Assembly: GCF_002374315.1 (NCBI RefSeq)
Contig: NZ_NWUX01000022.1
Coordinates: 1-51,424, forward strand
DNA: 51,424 bases
Origin: Vreelandella nigrificans
GTDB taxonomy: Bacteria > Pseudomonadota > Gammaproteobacteria > Pseudomonadales > Halomonadaceae
Direction of reading: 5' to 3'
The position numbers and the translations under genes were made by a program. The notes beneath the pieces were generated by a model. The model was not told where the DNA came from, made no database searches, and saw only the letters and a program-made list of their open reading frames with translations. Within the stretch, counting starts at the first letter, position 1, and the number at the start of each line of letters is the position of its first letter. This document shows, in pieces, positions 23,018 through 31,725 of the stretch.

Positions 23018-24781
23018 TCAACTGCTCGCCACTAGCCAGCGTACTGCATAGGGTGGTAGGGCGGCGTCCTCCCTCCAGGAGGTGTCGGAATTTAGGAGTT
23101 GCCAGTCATGCAGCCCAAGCAACTGGCTGAGAGGCTCTCCAAAGTTATCAAAGGGAAGTGGTGAGTCGGTAACATTAAAAAGCGCGAGTAAGCGTCGTCC
23201 CTCTCCAAGAGGGCCTCGCTCGATCGCGAGTAGCTCTGGTGGGGTTGGTAAGACCCGCTGTGCAGCATGGGGGTGGAAGCAGGGTTCGTTACGGCGTAGT
23301 TCTAAAAGAAGGCACAGGGCATGGAACACATCATGGGTTGGCGTGGAAGGGCTCTCCAGCAGTAGGGCAAGCTCATCGAATTTCCAGCGACGTCGATTAA
23401 TTGAGCGAAGTCGCCCACTACGCTCAACGCCCTCTACGTCGTTAAGCGTTCCGGTCAGTGTGTGTAAGTAGAGGGCTGGAATGCCCTGTAGACTTAGCAT
23501 GATAGCTTGGCTACATATAAAGCGCGCAATTTGCCAGGGGTCTGGCCCTCGGCGTGTGCCGCGCATAGCTTCGAACCAGGTAATGTTAATCTCGTAGGGC
23601 GTGTCACTACCGTCTGGGTTGCTACGCATGCTGACAAAACCACCAAAGCGGTGCATCAGCTCCAGAAGTGCGTCCCGCTCATGGTCAGGGAGTAGGCCTT
23701 CAAGAGGGCGTACACCAATGCCGTCATGGCTGGCGGTAAAGTTTAAGTAAGTACACTGCTTAGGCAATACTGGCAAGCTGGCAAGCCAGGTTTGCAGTGT
23801 GGTTGCTTCTCCTCGGGTTAAGGTGTGTAGCAACAGCGGTGGTAGGGCAAATTGGTATACCATATGTGCTTCATCGGGCGCCCCTTTAGGAAGACGCTCA
23901 AGACCAAAATAACTAATGTTTTCTGCATGAGGCACGTTAGTTTCGGTAATGAGTAGGGTGCCAGGCGCTATTTCATCCACAATCGCTCGTAAAAGGCGCA
24001 CGACAGTGTGAGTTTCTGGCAGATGGATGCAGGTAGTGCCCAAGCGTTTCCACAAAAACGCGACTGCATCCAGGCGAATCATGCGTACGCCTTGTTGGAG
24101 GTAGAACAACAAAATACCGACAAACTCTAGTAGTACGTCCGGGTTTTCAAAGTTTAAGTCGATCTGATCTTCTGAGAATGTGGCCCATAAGTGGCGAGTG
24201 CCGCGGCGAGTCGATATTGGGACTAACAGTGGGCTGCTGCGTGGCCGTGTTACTTGAGAAACGTCGGTTTCTGGATCTACTTCAATAAAGTAATCACGAC
24301 CGGGCAGGCTGCCGGTCAGGTAGTCTACAAACCAGAGCGACTCACGAGAAACATGGTTAAGCACTAAATCGGCCATTAGGTCGTAGTGGCTAGCCAGCTC
24401 GCGAATATGTGACCAGTCGCCTAGTACTGGGTCTACCTCACGGTAGTGAATTACTGAGAAACCGTCGTCGCTACTCCAGGGGAAAAAAGGCAAAATGTGC
24501 ACGCCACTAATGCGCTCGCCTAGATAGTGTTGAAGGAAGTGACTGAGTACTGCCAGTGGCGGGGCGTCTTCAGTAACAATAGAGTCCCCATAACTGATCA
24601 CCCACTGATCTTTCTCGCTCCAAGTTGGTGCGTTGGGAGCTGCAGTATTACAGGGAAGGGCAGCCGGAAGCATGGGGCGAAAGTGCGCAATATGCTGTTC
24701 TAAACGTCGCTGCACTTCGCCTGCACGGGGGCCGTAAAGGTGCGATAAGTAGTGATGAACTGTTTTCTCAAACAATGACAT
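23018..24781 (-). CDS. GH13 sucrose-phosphorylase-family enzyme, probably glucosylglycerate phosphorylase
   Basis: This 587-residue GH13_18-type enzyme has an alpha-amylase barrel. The nucleophile Asp is in MIRLDAVAFLWKRLGT, the acid/base Glu in LITETNVPH, the N-terminal motif is IHILPFFPWSSDDGFSV-like, and the FTASHDGIGVRP region is present. Sequence features such as the LWKR(L/I)GT and HLPETH segments fit the glucosylglycerate phosphorylase clade (E. coli YcjM relatives) better than true sucrose phosphorylase. The gpgS and phosphatase genes 5 kb away make glucosylglycerate the likely substrate, yielding glucose-1-phosphate and glycerate. The start at 24781 has AGGAGA eight bases upstream. 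It is divergent from nrdR. Confidence 0.82.
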   Translation of the reverse strand: MSLFEKTVHHYLSHLYGPRAGEVQRRLEQHIAHFRPMLPAALPCNTAAPNAPTWSEKDQWVISYGDSIVTEDAPPLAVLSHFLQHYLGERISGVHILPFFPWSSDDGFSVIHYREVDPVLGDWSHIRELASHYDLMADLVLNHVSRESLWFVDYLTGSLPGRDYFIEVDPETDVSQVTRPRSSPLLVPISTRRGTRHLWATFSEDQIDLNFENPDVLLEFVGILLFYLQQGVRMIRLDAVAFLWKRLGTTCIHLPETHTVVRLLRAIVDEIAPGTLLITETNVPHAENISYFGLERLPKGAPDEAHMVYQFALPPLLLHTLTRGEATTLQTWLASLPVLPKQCTYLNFTASHDGIGVRPLEGLLPDHERDALLELMHRFGGFVSMRSNPDGSDTPYEINITWFEAMRGTRRGPDPWQIARFICSQAIMLSLQGIPALYLHTLTGTLNDVEGVERSGRLRSINRRRWKFDELALLLESPSTPTHDVFHALCLLLELRRNEPCFHPHAAQRVLPTPPELLAIERGPLGEGRRLLALFNVTDSPLPFDNFGEPLSQLLGLHDWQLLNSDTSWREDAALPPYAVRWLVASS

Positions 24782-24919
24782 GCGGGCGCTCTCCTAGACA
24801 ACTTACGACAAACGCTGCAGCTTGTGTGCCAAATCGTTACAATGCTAGGTTAATGCCGCGTTGAATGAATATGCTTTTTTGTGCTGTTACCCGCACGTAC
24901 TGACAATAGGTTGACTGCC

Positions 24920-25420
24920 ATGCATTGCCCTTTTTGTGGAGCTAATGATACTCGTGTGACTGATTCGCGACTGGTAGCAGAGGGTGACCAGGTACGTCGG
25001 CGTCGCCAGTGTGCAAGTTGCCACGAGCGCTTTACTACCTATGAAACCGCTGAACTCGTCATGCCACGGGTTGTAAAGTCTGATGGGTCGCGTGAGAGTT
25101 TTAATGAAGCTAAGTTACGGGCGGGTATGCTGCGCGCGTTGGAAAAACGCCCTGTCAGCGCAGAGGCAATTGAGGCATCGGTTGAACGTATCCGTCAGTC
25201 GTTACGTGCCAAAGGGGACCGGGAGGTTAATGCCCGCGAAATTGGCGAGGCTGTTATGAAAGCGTTAAGTAATCTAGATCAGGTTGCTTATATCCGTTTT
25301 GCATCGGTGTACCGTAAATTTCAGGACTTGGATGAATTTCGAGCTGAAATCGACCGGCTTTCCCAGGATCCGGATCAAAGCCCTGTCGCGGCATCCTCGC
25401 ATCGCGGCGGAGAGCACTAA
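24920..25420 (+). CDS. nrdR: Transcriptional repressor NrdR
   Basis: This zinc-ribbon and ATP-cone repressor senses (d)ATP and represses ribonucleotide reductase genes. The four zinc cysteines are seen in HCPFCG and CASCHERF, and the ATP-cone runs from about residue 49. Length is 166 residues, as usual. The start is the ATG at 24920 (MHCPFCG); the longer frame from 24881 has no family support. Its stop overlaps the ribD start (TAATG), so it heads the riboflavin-nusB-thiL operon, a common gammaproteobacterial arrangement. Confidence 0.97.
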   Translation: MHCPFCGANDTRVTDSRLVAEGDQVRRRRQCASCHERFTTYETAELVMPRVVKSDGSRESFNEAKLRAGMLRALEKRPVSAEAIEASVERIRQSLRAKGDREVNAREIGEAVMKALSNLDQVAYIRFASVYRKFQDLDEFRAEIDRLSQDPDQSPVAASSHRGGEH

Positions 25421-26604
25421 TGGACGCTGAGTCTAGCCATACGCAATTTACACTATATGACCACCAGTACATGGCACGCGCTATTCAACTGGCCAAGCAA
25501 GGTCTTTATACCACCGACCCAAATCCCCGTGTTGGCTGTGTCATCGTTCGCTATGATGAGTGCAAACAGGGGAGAATTGTCGGCGAAGGATTTCACGTCA
25601 GGGCTGGAGAGCCCCATGCAGAGATACATGCACTGAAAAGTGCAGGGGAGTTAGCCAACGGGGCAACGGCTTATGTCACGCTTGAACCTTGCTCCCATAC
25701 CGGGCGCACTGGCCCGTGCGCTGTGGCGCTGGCCGAGGCCAAGGTTACCAGGGTAGTTCTCGCCATGGTTGACCCTAACCCCTTGGTGAGCGGGCAAGGT
25801 ATTAAGCTACTTGAGGCATCGGGCGTGGTAGTCGAGGCCGGTCTTTTGGAGAGCGATGCTCGAGCGCTCAATCCAGGCTTTATCTTACGTATGCAGCATC
25901 AGCGGCCCTTTGTGCGTCTTAAAATGGCCATGAGTCTGGATGGTCGTACCGCAATGGGGTCGGGAGAGTCTCAGTGGATTACTGGCCCTGAAGCACGTAC
26001 TCAGGTACAGCGGTTACGTGCACGTTCTAGCGCTATTTTAAGCGGCGTTGAATCGCTTATTATGGATGATTCACGGCTAACTCTACGAGCAGATCAGCTA
26101 GCGCTGGCCAATGCCGATGAAGTGGTTAAACGCCAGCCATTGCGCGTTATTTTAGATTCGCGGCTGCGTTTACCGCTTGCTGCCGCCTGTTTGCGCGAGC
26201 CGGGGCGCACACTGGTCGTCACCACCGAGCAGCACAGCGAAGAAAAGCGCCGAGAATTGGAAGCGGCAGGTGCAGAAATCATAGTATTTCCTGCTGACCA
26301 GGCCGGGCGTATCGCGTTAGCTGATATGTTGCGCTGGCTAGCCGATAATGAACAGGTCAATGAGTTACTGGTAGAAACTGGCGCCACGCTTGCTGGCGCG
26401 CTTTTGGATGCAAATTTAGTCAATGAACTTCAGTTATTTGTTGCCCCGACGCTACTCGGTGGTGAAGCAAGACCCTTATTTGCGTTACCAGGATTGACCC
26501 GAATGGCAGATCAAAAGCGGCTCACTATTAAGGAAATGTGTGCTGTTGGTGGTGATTGGCGCATTATTGCTGAGCCCTATCTTGCCAAACCCTGTGCCGA
26601 CTAG
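25420..26604 (+). CDS. ribD: Bifunctional diaminohydroxyphosphoribosylaminopyrimidine deaminase / reductase RibD
   Basis: This enzyme carries out the second and third steps of riboflavin synthesis. The N-terminal zinc deaminase has PHAEIHAL and EPCSHTGRTGPC. The C-terminal reductase (from about residue 150) has LKMAMSLDGRTAMGSGESQWI and LVETGATLAGALL. The 394-residue length is a little above usual. The start overlaps the nrdR stop by one base, with CGGAGAG upstream. The next gene is ribB-type, with no ribE (riboflavin synthase) in between, unlike the layout in Pseudomonas. Confidence 0.97.
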   Translation: MDAESSHTQFTLYDHQYMARAIQLAKQGLYTTDPNPRVGCVIVRYDECKQGRIVGEGFHVRAGEPHAEIHALKSAGELANGATAYVTLEPCSHTGRTGPCAVALAEAKVTRVVLAMVDPNPLVSGQGIKLLEASGVVVEAGLLESDARALNPGFILRMQHQRPFVRLKMAMSLDGRTAMGSGESQWITGPEARTQVQRLRARSSAILSGVESLIMDDSRLTLRADQLALANADEVVKRQPLRVILDSRLRLPLAAACLREPGRTLVVTTEQHSEEKRRELEAAGAEIIVFPADQAGRIALADMLRWLADNEQVNELLVETGATLAGALLDANLVNELQLFVAPTLLGGEARPLFALPGLTRMADQKRLTIKEMCAVGGDWRIIAEPYLAKPCAD

Positions 26605-26676
26605 CGCAAGATTCGATAGCAAGGTACCCTGACGCGCGAAATCGCATCTAATGCGACCACTTTTTTGGGAGATTCC

Positions 26677-27843
26677 ATGGCGCACTTCTCTTCTGGGGGA
26701 TTATCCCCTATCGCTGAGCTGGTGGAAGATATTCGCCAGGGTAAAATGGTGATTCTCATGGATGATGAGGATCGCGAAAACGAAGGTGATATCATTATGG
26801 CGGCCGAAAAGGTTCAGGCCGAGCATATCAACTTCATGGCGCGTTACGCGTGTGGTCTTATCTGTATGCCAATGACCCGTGAACGTTGCGAACAGCTGAA
26901 TCTGCCGCTAATGGTACGTGATAACGGGTCAGGCTTTGGAACCAAATTCACGCTTTCCATAGAGGCAACCGAAGGCGTTACCACTGGTATCTCTGCTGCT
27001 GACCGCGCTCGCACCGTTCAGGCTGCGGTAGCGCAGAATGCTAAGCCATCTGATATTGTACAGCCGGGACATATCTTCCCACTGATGGCAGAACCAGGTG
27101 GTGTGCTGCGTCGTGCTGGCCATACTGAAGCCGCTTGTGACCTTGCCGCGTTGGCTGGTTTCGATCCCAGTGGGGTGATTTGCGAAATCATGAACGACGA
27201 CGGCAGTATGGCGCGTCGGCCTGAGTTAGAAGTATTTGCCAAAACGCACGGTCTTAAAATTGGCACAATTGCGGATTTAATCCACTACCGCATCGTCAAT
27301 GAGCAAACGGTTGATCTAGTGGAAACGAGCAGTGTGAATACTGCCCATGGAAAGCTTGCGCTGCATGTATTCCGTGATCGTATTCAAGGCGCGCACCACT
27401 TGGCGTTAGTGAAGGGGCAGCCAACCCCCGAAGAGGCCACCACAGTACGCGTTCATTTAGCCGATACACTGCGTGATGTGCTGGGCTTAATGAAAGGCGA
27501 GCAGTGTCGTTGGGATTCACATCGCGCGATTAGTGAAATTGCTCAGGCATCGACTGGCGTATTTGTGCTAATTGATGATGGTCGTCCTCACCAGGACCTG
27601 AAAGATCAACTTGATATTTTCCTAGATCGCGTACGCCAGCCGCGCACTAGCGACTCAGACGGTTCAGGCAATTATTTAACGATTGGTACTGGCTCGCAAA
27701 TACTGCGCCATTTGGGCGTTGGGAAAATGCGGCTACTTAGCTCCCCGTGGAAATTCTCGGCCCTCTCCGGGTTTGATCTCGAAGTCGTCGAGCGCCTGGG
27801 GCCTAATGACACGGCGTATGAGCCAACTTCTCAGCAGGAATAA
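26677..27843 (+). CDS. ribBA: RibB-RibX: DHBP synthase fused to degenerate GTP cyclohydrolase II-like domain
   Basis: The N-terminal half is an intact 3,4-dihydroxy-2-butanone-4-phosphate synthase, with [10 protein letters not shown] and the [12 protein letters not shown] motif. The C-terminal half aligns with GTP cyclohydrolase II but lacks its key residues. Where RibA has RVHSECLTGD and the three zinc cysteines, this protein has [10 protein letters not shown] and no cysteine cluster, and the GRNIGL motif is gone. This matches the RibBX variant described in proteobacteria, so automatic 'ribBA bifunctional' labels would be wrong. A separate ribA should exist elsewhere. The ATG at 26677 has GGGAG upstream. 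Confidence 0.92.
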   Translation: MAHFSSGGLSPIAELVEDIRQGKMVILMDDEDRENEGDIIMAAEKVQAEHINFMARYACGLICMPMTRERCEQLNLPLMVRDNGSGFGTKFTLSIEATEGVTTGISAADRARTVQAAVAQNAKPSDIVQPGHIFPLMAEPGGVLRRAGHTEAACDLAALAGFDPSGVICEIMNDDGSMARRPELEVFAKTHGLKIGTIADLIHYRIVNEQTVDLVETSSVNTAHGKLALHVFRDRIQGAHHLALVKGQPTPEEATTVRVHLADTLRDVLGLMKGEQCRWDSHRAISEIAQASTGVFVLIDDGRPHQDLKDQLDIFLDRVRQPRTSDSDGSGNYLTIGTGSQILRHLGVGKMRLLSSPWKFSALSGFDLEVVERLGPNDTAYEPTSQQE

Positions 27844-27847
27844 ATTG

Positions 27848-28336
27848 ATGCAATCCCTTTCGCAAGTTGAAGGCACCTTTGTAGATGTTGATGGCCGCTA
27901 TGTCATCGTCGTAGGAAGGTTCAACCACCACGTGGTTGATAGTCTCGTTGAAGGCGCGGTCGATAGCTTAACCCGCCACGGTGTTGATGCGGAAAACATC
28001 CATATTGTTCACGTGCCAGGTGCCTGGGAACTACCGTTGGCAGTAAAGCGTGTTCTTAAGGGTATGCAGCCTGATGCAGTGATTGCCTTAGGTGCAGTTA
28101 TTCGTGGAGGGACGCCGCACTTTGAGTACGTAGCGGGTGGCTGTAATACGGCAATTAATCATCTCCAGCTTGAATTTGATACACCAGTGGCTAACGGCGT
28201 GCTGACTGTTGAATCTATTGAACAAGCAATTGAGCGTGCGGGCACCAAAGCCGGTAACAAAGGCACTGAGGCGGCAATGGCGGCAATGGAAATGGTCTCG
28301 CTACTGCGTGCGCTTCCAGTGGGAGATTCGAAATGA
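27848..28336 (+). CDS. ribH: 6,7-dimethyl-8-ribityllumazine synthase
   Basis: This enzyme condenses the RibD-pathway pyrimidine with DHBP to lumazine, the penultimate step of riboflavin synthesis. The 162-residue protein has the [42 protein letters not shown] and [16 protein letters not shown] motifs. The true start is the ATG at 27848, with AGGA upstream; the longer open frame reads out of phase inside ribBA. The stop overlaps the nusB start. Confidence 0.97.
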   Translation: MQSLSQVEGTFVDVDGRYVIVVGRFNHHVVDSLVEGAVDSLTRHGVDAENIHIVHVPGAWELPLAVKRVLKGMQPDAVIALGAVIRGGTPHFEYVAGGCNTAINHLQLEFDTPVANGVLTVESIEQAIERAGTKAGNKGTEAAMAAMEMVSLLRALPVGDSK

Positions 28337-28836
28337 GTGAGCGACGTGAGCGTAAGCCCTCTGCCGCACAGCAAGGGCGCCACGCCGCACGCGAGCTGGC
28401 GGTTCAAGGCCTTTATCAGTGGCACATGACTGGTAAGTCGATTACTACTATAGAAGCGGAATTTCGTAGTCAATTAGCAGACGATGACCTGGAAGATCAT
28501 GAAAACTGGGTCAAAGTGATGGAGATTGCTGATAAAGCTCTGTTCCATGAGCTGTTACACAATACGGTGCGCTTCAAGGCTGAGCTCGATCGTGAAATAT
28601 CACCGCTATTGGATCGTCGCTTAGAGGATTTAGATGCCGTGGAGCTGGCAATTCTCCGTTTAGGCGCCTACGAACTTTCGCGTCGCATGGAAGTGCCGTA
28701 CCGTGTAGTAATCAACGAAGGCGTTGAGTTGGCTAAATCATTTGGCGCCACCGACGGCCATAAGTACGTAAATGGTATTCTCGATAAGCTGGCTAACCGC
28801 TTACGAAGTGCCGAAGTCAGCGCCCGTCGTTTATAA
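28333..28836 (+). CDS. nusB: Transcription antitermination factor NusB
   Basis: NusB binds boxA RNA with NusE (S10) in rRNA antitermination. The 167-residue helical protein shows [15 protein letters not shown] near the start and the conserved [17 protein letters not shown] and [10 protein letters not shown] motifs near the end. The ATG overlaps the ribH stop by four bases. The short basic N-terminus ([16 protein letters not shown]) is family-typical. Confidence 0.97.
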   Translation: MSERRERKPSAAQQGRHAARELAVQGLYQWHMTGKSITTIEAEFRSQLADDDLEDHENWVKVMEIADKALFHELLHNTVRFKAELDREISPLLDRRLEDLDAVELAILRLGAYELSRRMEVPYRVVINEGVELAKSFGATDGHKYVNGILDKLANRLRSAEVSARRL

Positions 28837-28871
28837 CGCGGGCGGCCTGATCATGCGTTTAAGGGGCCTTT

Positions 28872-29849
28872 GTGCTTGCCGAATTTGATCTGATTCGACG
28901 CTATTTTATGTCGCCGCAGGAGGCGCAAGCGACAGATGGCGTTGCCCTCGGAAATGGTGACGATGCCACCCTATTGTTGCCCCAGGCGGGGCAGCAGCTG
29001 GTTGTCAGCGTCGATACTTCCGTAACCGATGTCCACTTTCCTTGCGACGCGCCTGCTTATGCGATTGGGCACAGAGCGCTAGCCGTTGCGTTAAGCGATT
29101 TGGCTGCGATGGGGGCTGCTTCCCGCTGGTGCCTGATGGCGTTAACCTTGGATCAGCGGGTCTTTACAGATAGTGAAATGGCTGAGCATTGGCTGTCGGA
29201 ATATGCCAGTGGATTCCATACGCTCTGCCAGCGGCATGCAACGATATTAGTCGGAGGGGATGTGACCTCTGGGGCGCTAACTATCGGGGTGACCGTTATG
29301 GGTGAAGTGCCTATCGGTAAAGCCATGACACGCTCAGGTGCCCAAGCGGGCGACGCTATTGCAGTTACCGGTGCGTTAGGCGGTGGTGCGGGTGGATTAG
29401 GGCTGTGGAAGCAGGGTGAGCGTGACATTTCTCATCCGTTACTACAGCGCTATTTACTTCCTGAACCTCGCCTTGCAGCGGGTATTGCTCTGCGGGGTAT
29501 CGCCACTGCTGCGATGGATATCTCTGATGGGTTGTTAGCGGATTTAGCTCACCTTAGGAATGCTTCAAAGGTAGGGGCTGCAATCGACCTTGAGGCGCTT
29601 CCACTAGTTGATGGGTTAGAGCATCAAGTTGGGCTAGAGGCCGCTCGTAAAGCAGCGCTCTCTGGTGGTGATGACTATGAACTTTTGGTGACGCTGGCAC
29701 CTGCTGATGTCGCGCTTGCTCAGGCTGAGCTTGCCAAGCTAGGTATACCGCTAACTGTCATAGGACGCTGTAGTGAGACATTAGGTGTCACTGGAGTTGC
29801 GCCTGCAGACTATATTGGCTGGCAACATTTCAGTGGGGTAACACTATGA
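28872..29849 (+). CDS. thiL: Thiamine-monophosphate kinase
   Basis: ThiL phosphorylates TMP to the cofactor thiamine diphosphate. The 325-residue protein has GNGDDATLL, VSVDTSVTDVHFP, VGGDVTSGALTIGVTV, and AMDISDGLLADL followed by SGGDDYELL, the full set of metal and ATP-binding motifs. It starts at a GTG with AAGGGG upstream, 35 bp after nusB. The stop overlaps pgpA by ATGA. Confidence 0.96.
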   Translation: MLAEFDLIRRYFMSPQEAQATDGVALGNGDDATLLLPQAGQQLVVSVDTSVTDVHFPCDAPAYAIGHRALAVALSDLAAMGAASRWCLMALTLDQRVFTDSEMAEHWLSEYASGFHTLCQRHATILVGGDVTSGALTIGVTVMGEVPIGKAMTRSGAQAGDAIAVTGALGGGAGGLGLWKQGERDISHPLLQRYLLPEPRLAAGIALRGIATAAMDISDGLLADLAHLRNASKVGAAIDLEALPLVDGLEHQVGLEAARKAALSGGDDYELLVTLAPADVALAQAELAKLGIPLTVIGRCSETLGVTGVAPADYIGWQHFSGVTL

Positions 29850-30319
29850 ATCGTGCGCCCGCAAGTGTTTGGCGGCGGCCAACCCACTTTTTTGCCTTTG
29901 GCTTGGGCAGCGGCACTGTGCCTTGGGCCCCAGGTACGTTCGGAACGCTTGCCGCTATTCCATTCTACTGGATTATGGCTGACCTGCCGCTGGCTTGGTA
30001 TCTAAGCCTAGTGTTTGTCGCTTTTATCGTAGGTGTTTGGCTATGCGAGAAAACCTCGCAAGATTTAGGGGTGCACGATCACTCCGGTATTGTTTGGGAT
30101 GAGTTTGTCGGTTATTGGATTACCATGGCGGCGGTGCCCTTCTCTTGGGAAGCGGCTCTATGGGGGTTTATAGTATTCCGCATCTTCGATGTTTTTAAAC
30201 CCTGGCCTATTCGCTGGGCAGATCGTCGGGTAGCGGGTGGTTTTGGCATTATGATTGATGACGTTATGGCAGGGATCTACGCCTGGAGTACTATGCATCT
30301 GTGGTTCTGGTTGCACTAG
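29846..30319 (+). CDS. pgpA: Phosphatidylglycerophosphatase A
   Basis: This inner-membrane phosphatase makes phosphatidylglycerol. The 157-residue protein has FGLGSGTVPWAPGTFGTL, IVWDEFVGYWI and RIFDVFKPWPIRWADR, the characteristic motifs. It has about four membrane segments. Its ATG overlaps the thiL stop, the normal nusB-thiL-pgpA arrangement. Confidence 0.96.
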   Translation: MNRAPASVWRRPTHFFAFGLGSGTVPWAPGTFGTLAAIPFYWIMADLPLAWYLSLVFVAFIVGVWLCEKTSQDLGVHDHSGIVWDEFVGYWITMAAVPFSWEAALWGFIVFRIFDVFKPWPIRWADRRVAGGFGIMIDDVMAGIYAWSTMHLWFWLH

Positions 30320-30364
30320 CAAGGTTGGCTCTGCTCGCTGAGGTGAGCTGTTAAAGGAGATGGA

Positions 30365-31618
30365 ATGCGCAAGGAACGTCTGATCGCTCCCATCCTCGCC
30401 GTTATTGCTGTTGCTTGGATGGTAGCGCAATTGCTATCTAGTGTGCTGTTTGAACGCAGCCTTCGCCAAGCGCTGGAAGACCTAGAGGCGAGAGGCGAGT
30501 GGCGGGTTAGCCGTACAGAAAGTCGCCAGGGGTGGCTAACATCACAAGGTAGCTTGCTGCTGTCTCCGCTTCTTGGCCGTCCATGGCGTCTAGAGCTTAG
30601 CTACCACGCCCGTCACGGTGTGCTGAGTACTGATGTTGAAGGAACATTGCTACCGCGCTTAGACAGCGCATTGCAAAAGGCAGTGGGTGAAGTATCAGCT
30701 CCTTCTATACCGCGCTGGCAAGGCCGCTATCATACACTGAGCGGGCATAGTGAGCTGCGTTTAGCGTTGGCACCGTTTGTTATTCAGCAAAATGGCCGAG
30801 AGTTAGATGTACGTGGCGCGCGTATGCGCCTTGAAGGTATGTTTGGCGACTGGAGAACGCGCGTGCTGTTGGACCAGTTGACCCTAACTGACGGGCTTGC
30901 TCAACTCACCCTTGGCCCTGTAGTTCTCGAAAGCCGCTACACCTATATTGAAGATGCCTATCACTTTGCTCAGCGTGACCACCTGCATATTGAACACATA
31001 GCGCTGCATTACCCCGCTTATGATGTGCAAGTAACGCCCATAGATATTCATAGTCATATGGTGCTTGACGAGAGTGAGCTGCGTCTTAAGGGCAAGCTTA
31101 TTATTGGTGAGGTGCGCGTGCCCAGTGAAGCGCCCGAAACCCCTCTGTTAGGCGGCCGAATAGAAGCGGAACTCTCACGTCTTAATGGTGACGCCGTGCG
31201 CCAAACGATTCGTCGGTTACGTCAGGAAGCTGCTTGGGGGGATAGAAGCCTGCCTATGGCAGAGGGGCTGCTGGCCCGCTTAGAGACAGATTTACTTAAG
31301 GTTCTAAGCGATTCGCCTCGTTTAGATGTAACTGCTGTCGTGATTGACAGCCCGCTGTTGGGTCTGAGCGTTGATGCTGATGGAGCGCTTTTCTTTGATG
31401 CCCGGCGACTTGATGAGTTAAGTGTTTTAGGATTAGAAAAACCTGAAGAACGAGCACGTTGGTTAGAGCGTATCGATGGTGATTTTATATGGCACGATGC
31501 TCCAACGGTTGCAGCACTGTGGTTGGGGTTGCCACTCGGTACGCGGGAACTGCAGTTTGATGTGATTCGTGGTGTTTGGCGCGTTAATGGCCGACCAATG
31601 CCTGTATTATGGCCCTAG
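30365..31618 (+). CDS. DUF945 (YdgA-like) family protein
   Basis: The 417-residue protein has an N-terminal membrane anchor (about residues 8-28) and an otherwise beta-rich exported part that looks like the YdgA/DUF945 family. The family function is unknown; members are often inner-membrane anchored, with a large periplasmic domain. The ATG has AAAGGAG upstream. It follows pgpA by 45 bp in the same direction and may share its transcript. No catalytic motif is seen. Confidence 0.75.
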   Translation: MRKERLIAPILAVIAVAWMVAQLLSSVLFERSLRQALEDLEARGEWRVSRTESRQGWLTSQGSLLLSPLLGRPWRLELSYHARHGVLSTDVEGTLLPRLDSALQKAVGEVSAPSIPRWQGRYHTLSGHSELRLALAPFVIQQNGRELDVRGARMRLEGMFGDWRTRVLLDQLTLTDGLAQLTLGPVVLESRYTYIEDAYHFAQRDHLHIEHIALHYPAYDVQVTPIDIHSHMVLDESELRLKGKLIIGEVRVPSEAPETPLLGGRIEAELSRLNGDAVRQTIRRLRQEAAWGDRSLPMAEGLLARLETDLLKVLSDSPRLDVTAVVIDSPLLGLSVDADGALFFDARRLDELSVLGLEKPEERARWLERIDGDFIWHDAPTVAALWLGLPLGTRELQFDVIRGVWRVNGRPMPVLWP

Positions 31619-31644
31619 GCATTAACTCAAGTGCACGCGAAGGG

Positions 31645-31671
31645 TTGAAGTTTTAGTTCTATGCCCACATT
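31645..31671 (+). promoter_or_regulatory. Possible heat-shock (sigma-32) promoter of lon
   Basis: TTGAA (31645-31649), a 14-bp spacer and CCCACATT (31664-31671) resemble the sigma-32 consensus CTTGAA-N13-17-CCCCATNT. lon is a heat-shock gene in related bacteria. It lies about 55 bp upstream of the start codon. Confidence 0.45.
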
Positions 31672-31725
31672 CCATTAGCAATACTGAGCGGTGTCAGCCG
31701 CTAGTCACTGCTGATTGGAGGGCGC

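Noticed and set aside
26605..26676. FMN riboswitch before the ribB gene
   Set aside because: The 72-bp gap is too short and lacks the conserved RFN motifs; the gap before nrdR also shows none.
27683..27847. 55-residue N-terminal extension of ribH
   Set aside because: It reads out of phase through ribBA, and lumazine synthase is normally about 155-165 residues, matching the start at 27848.
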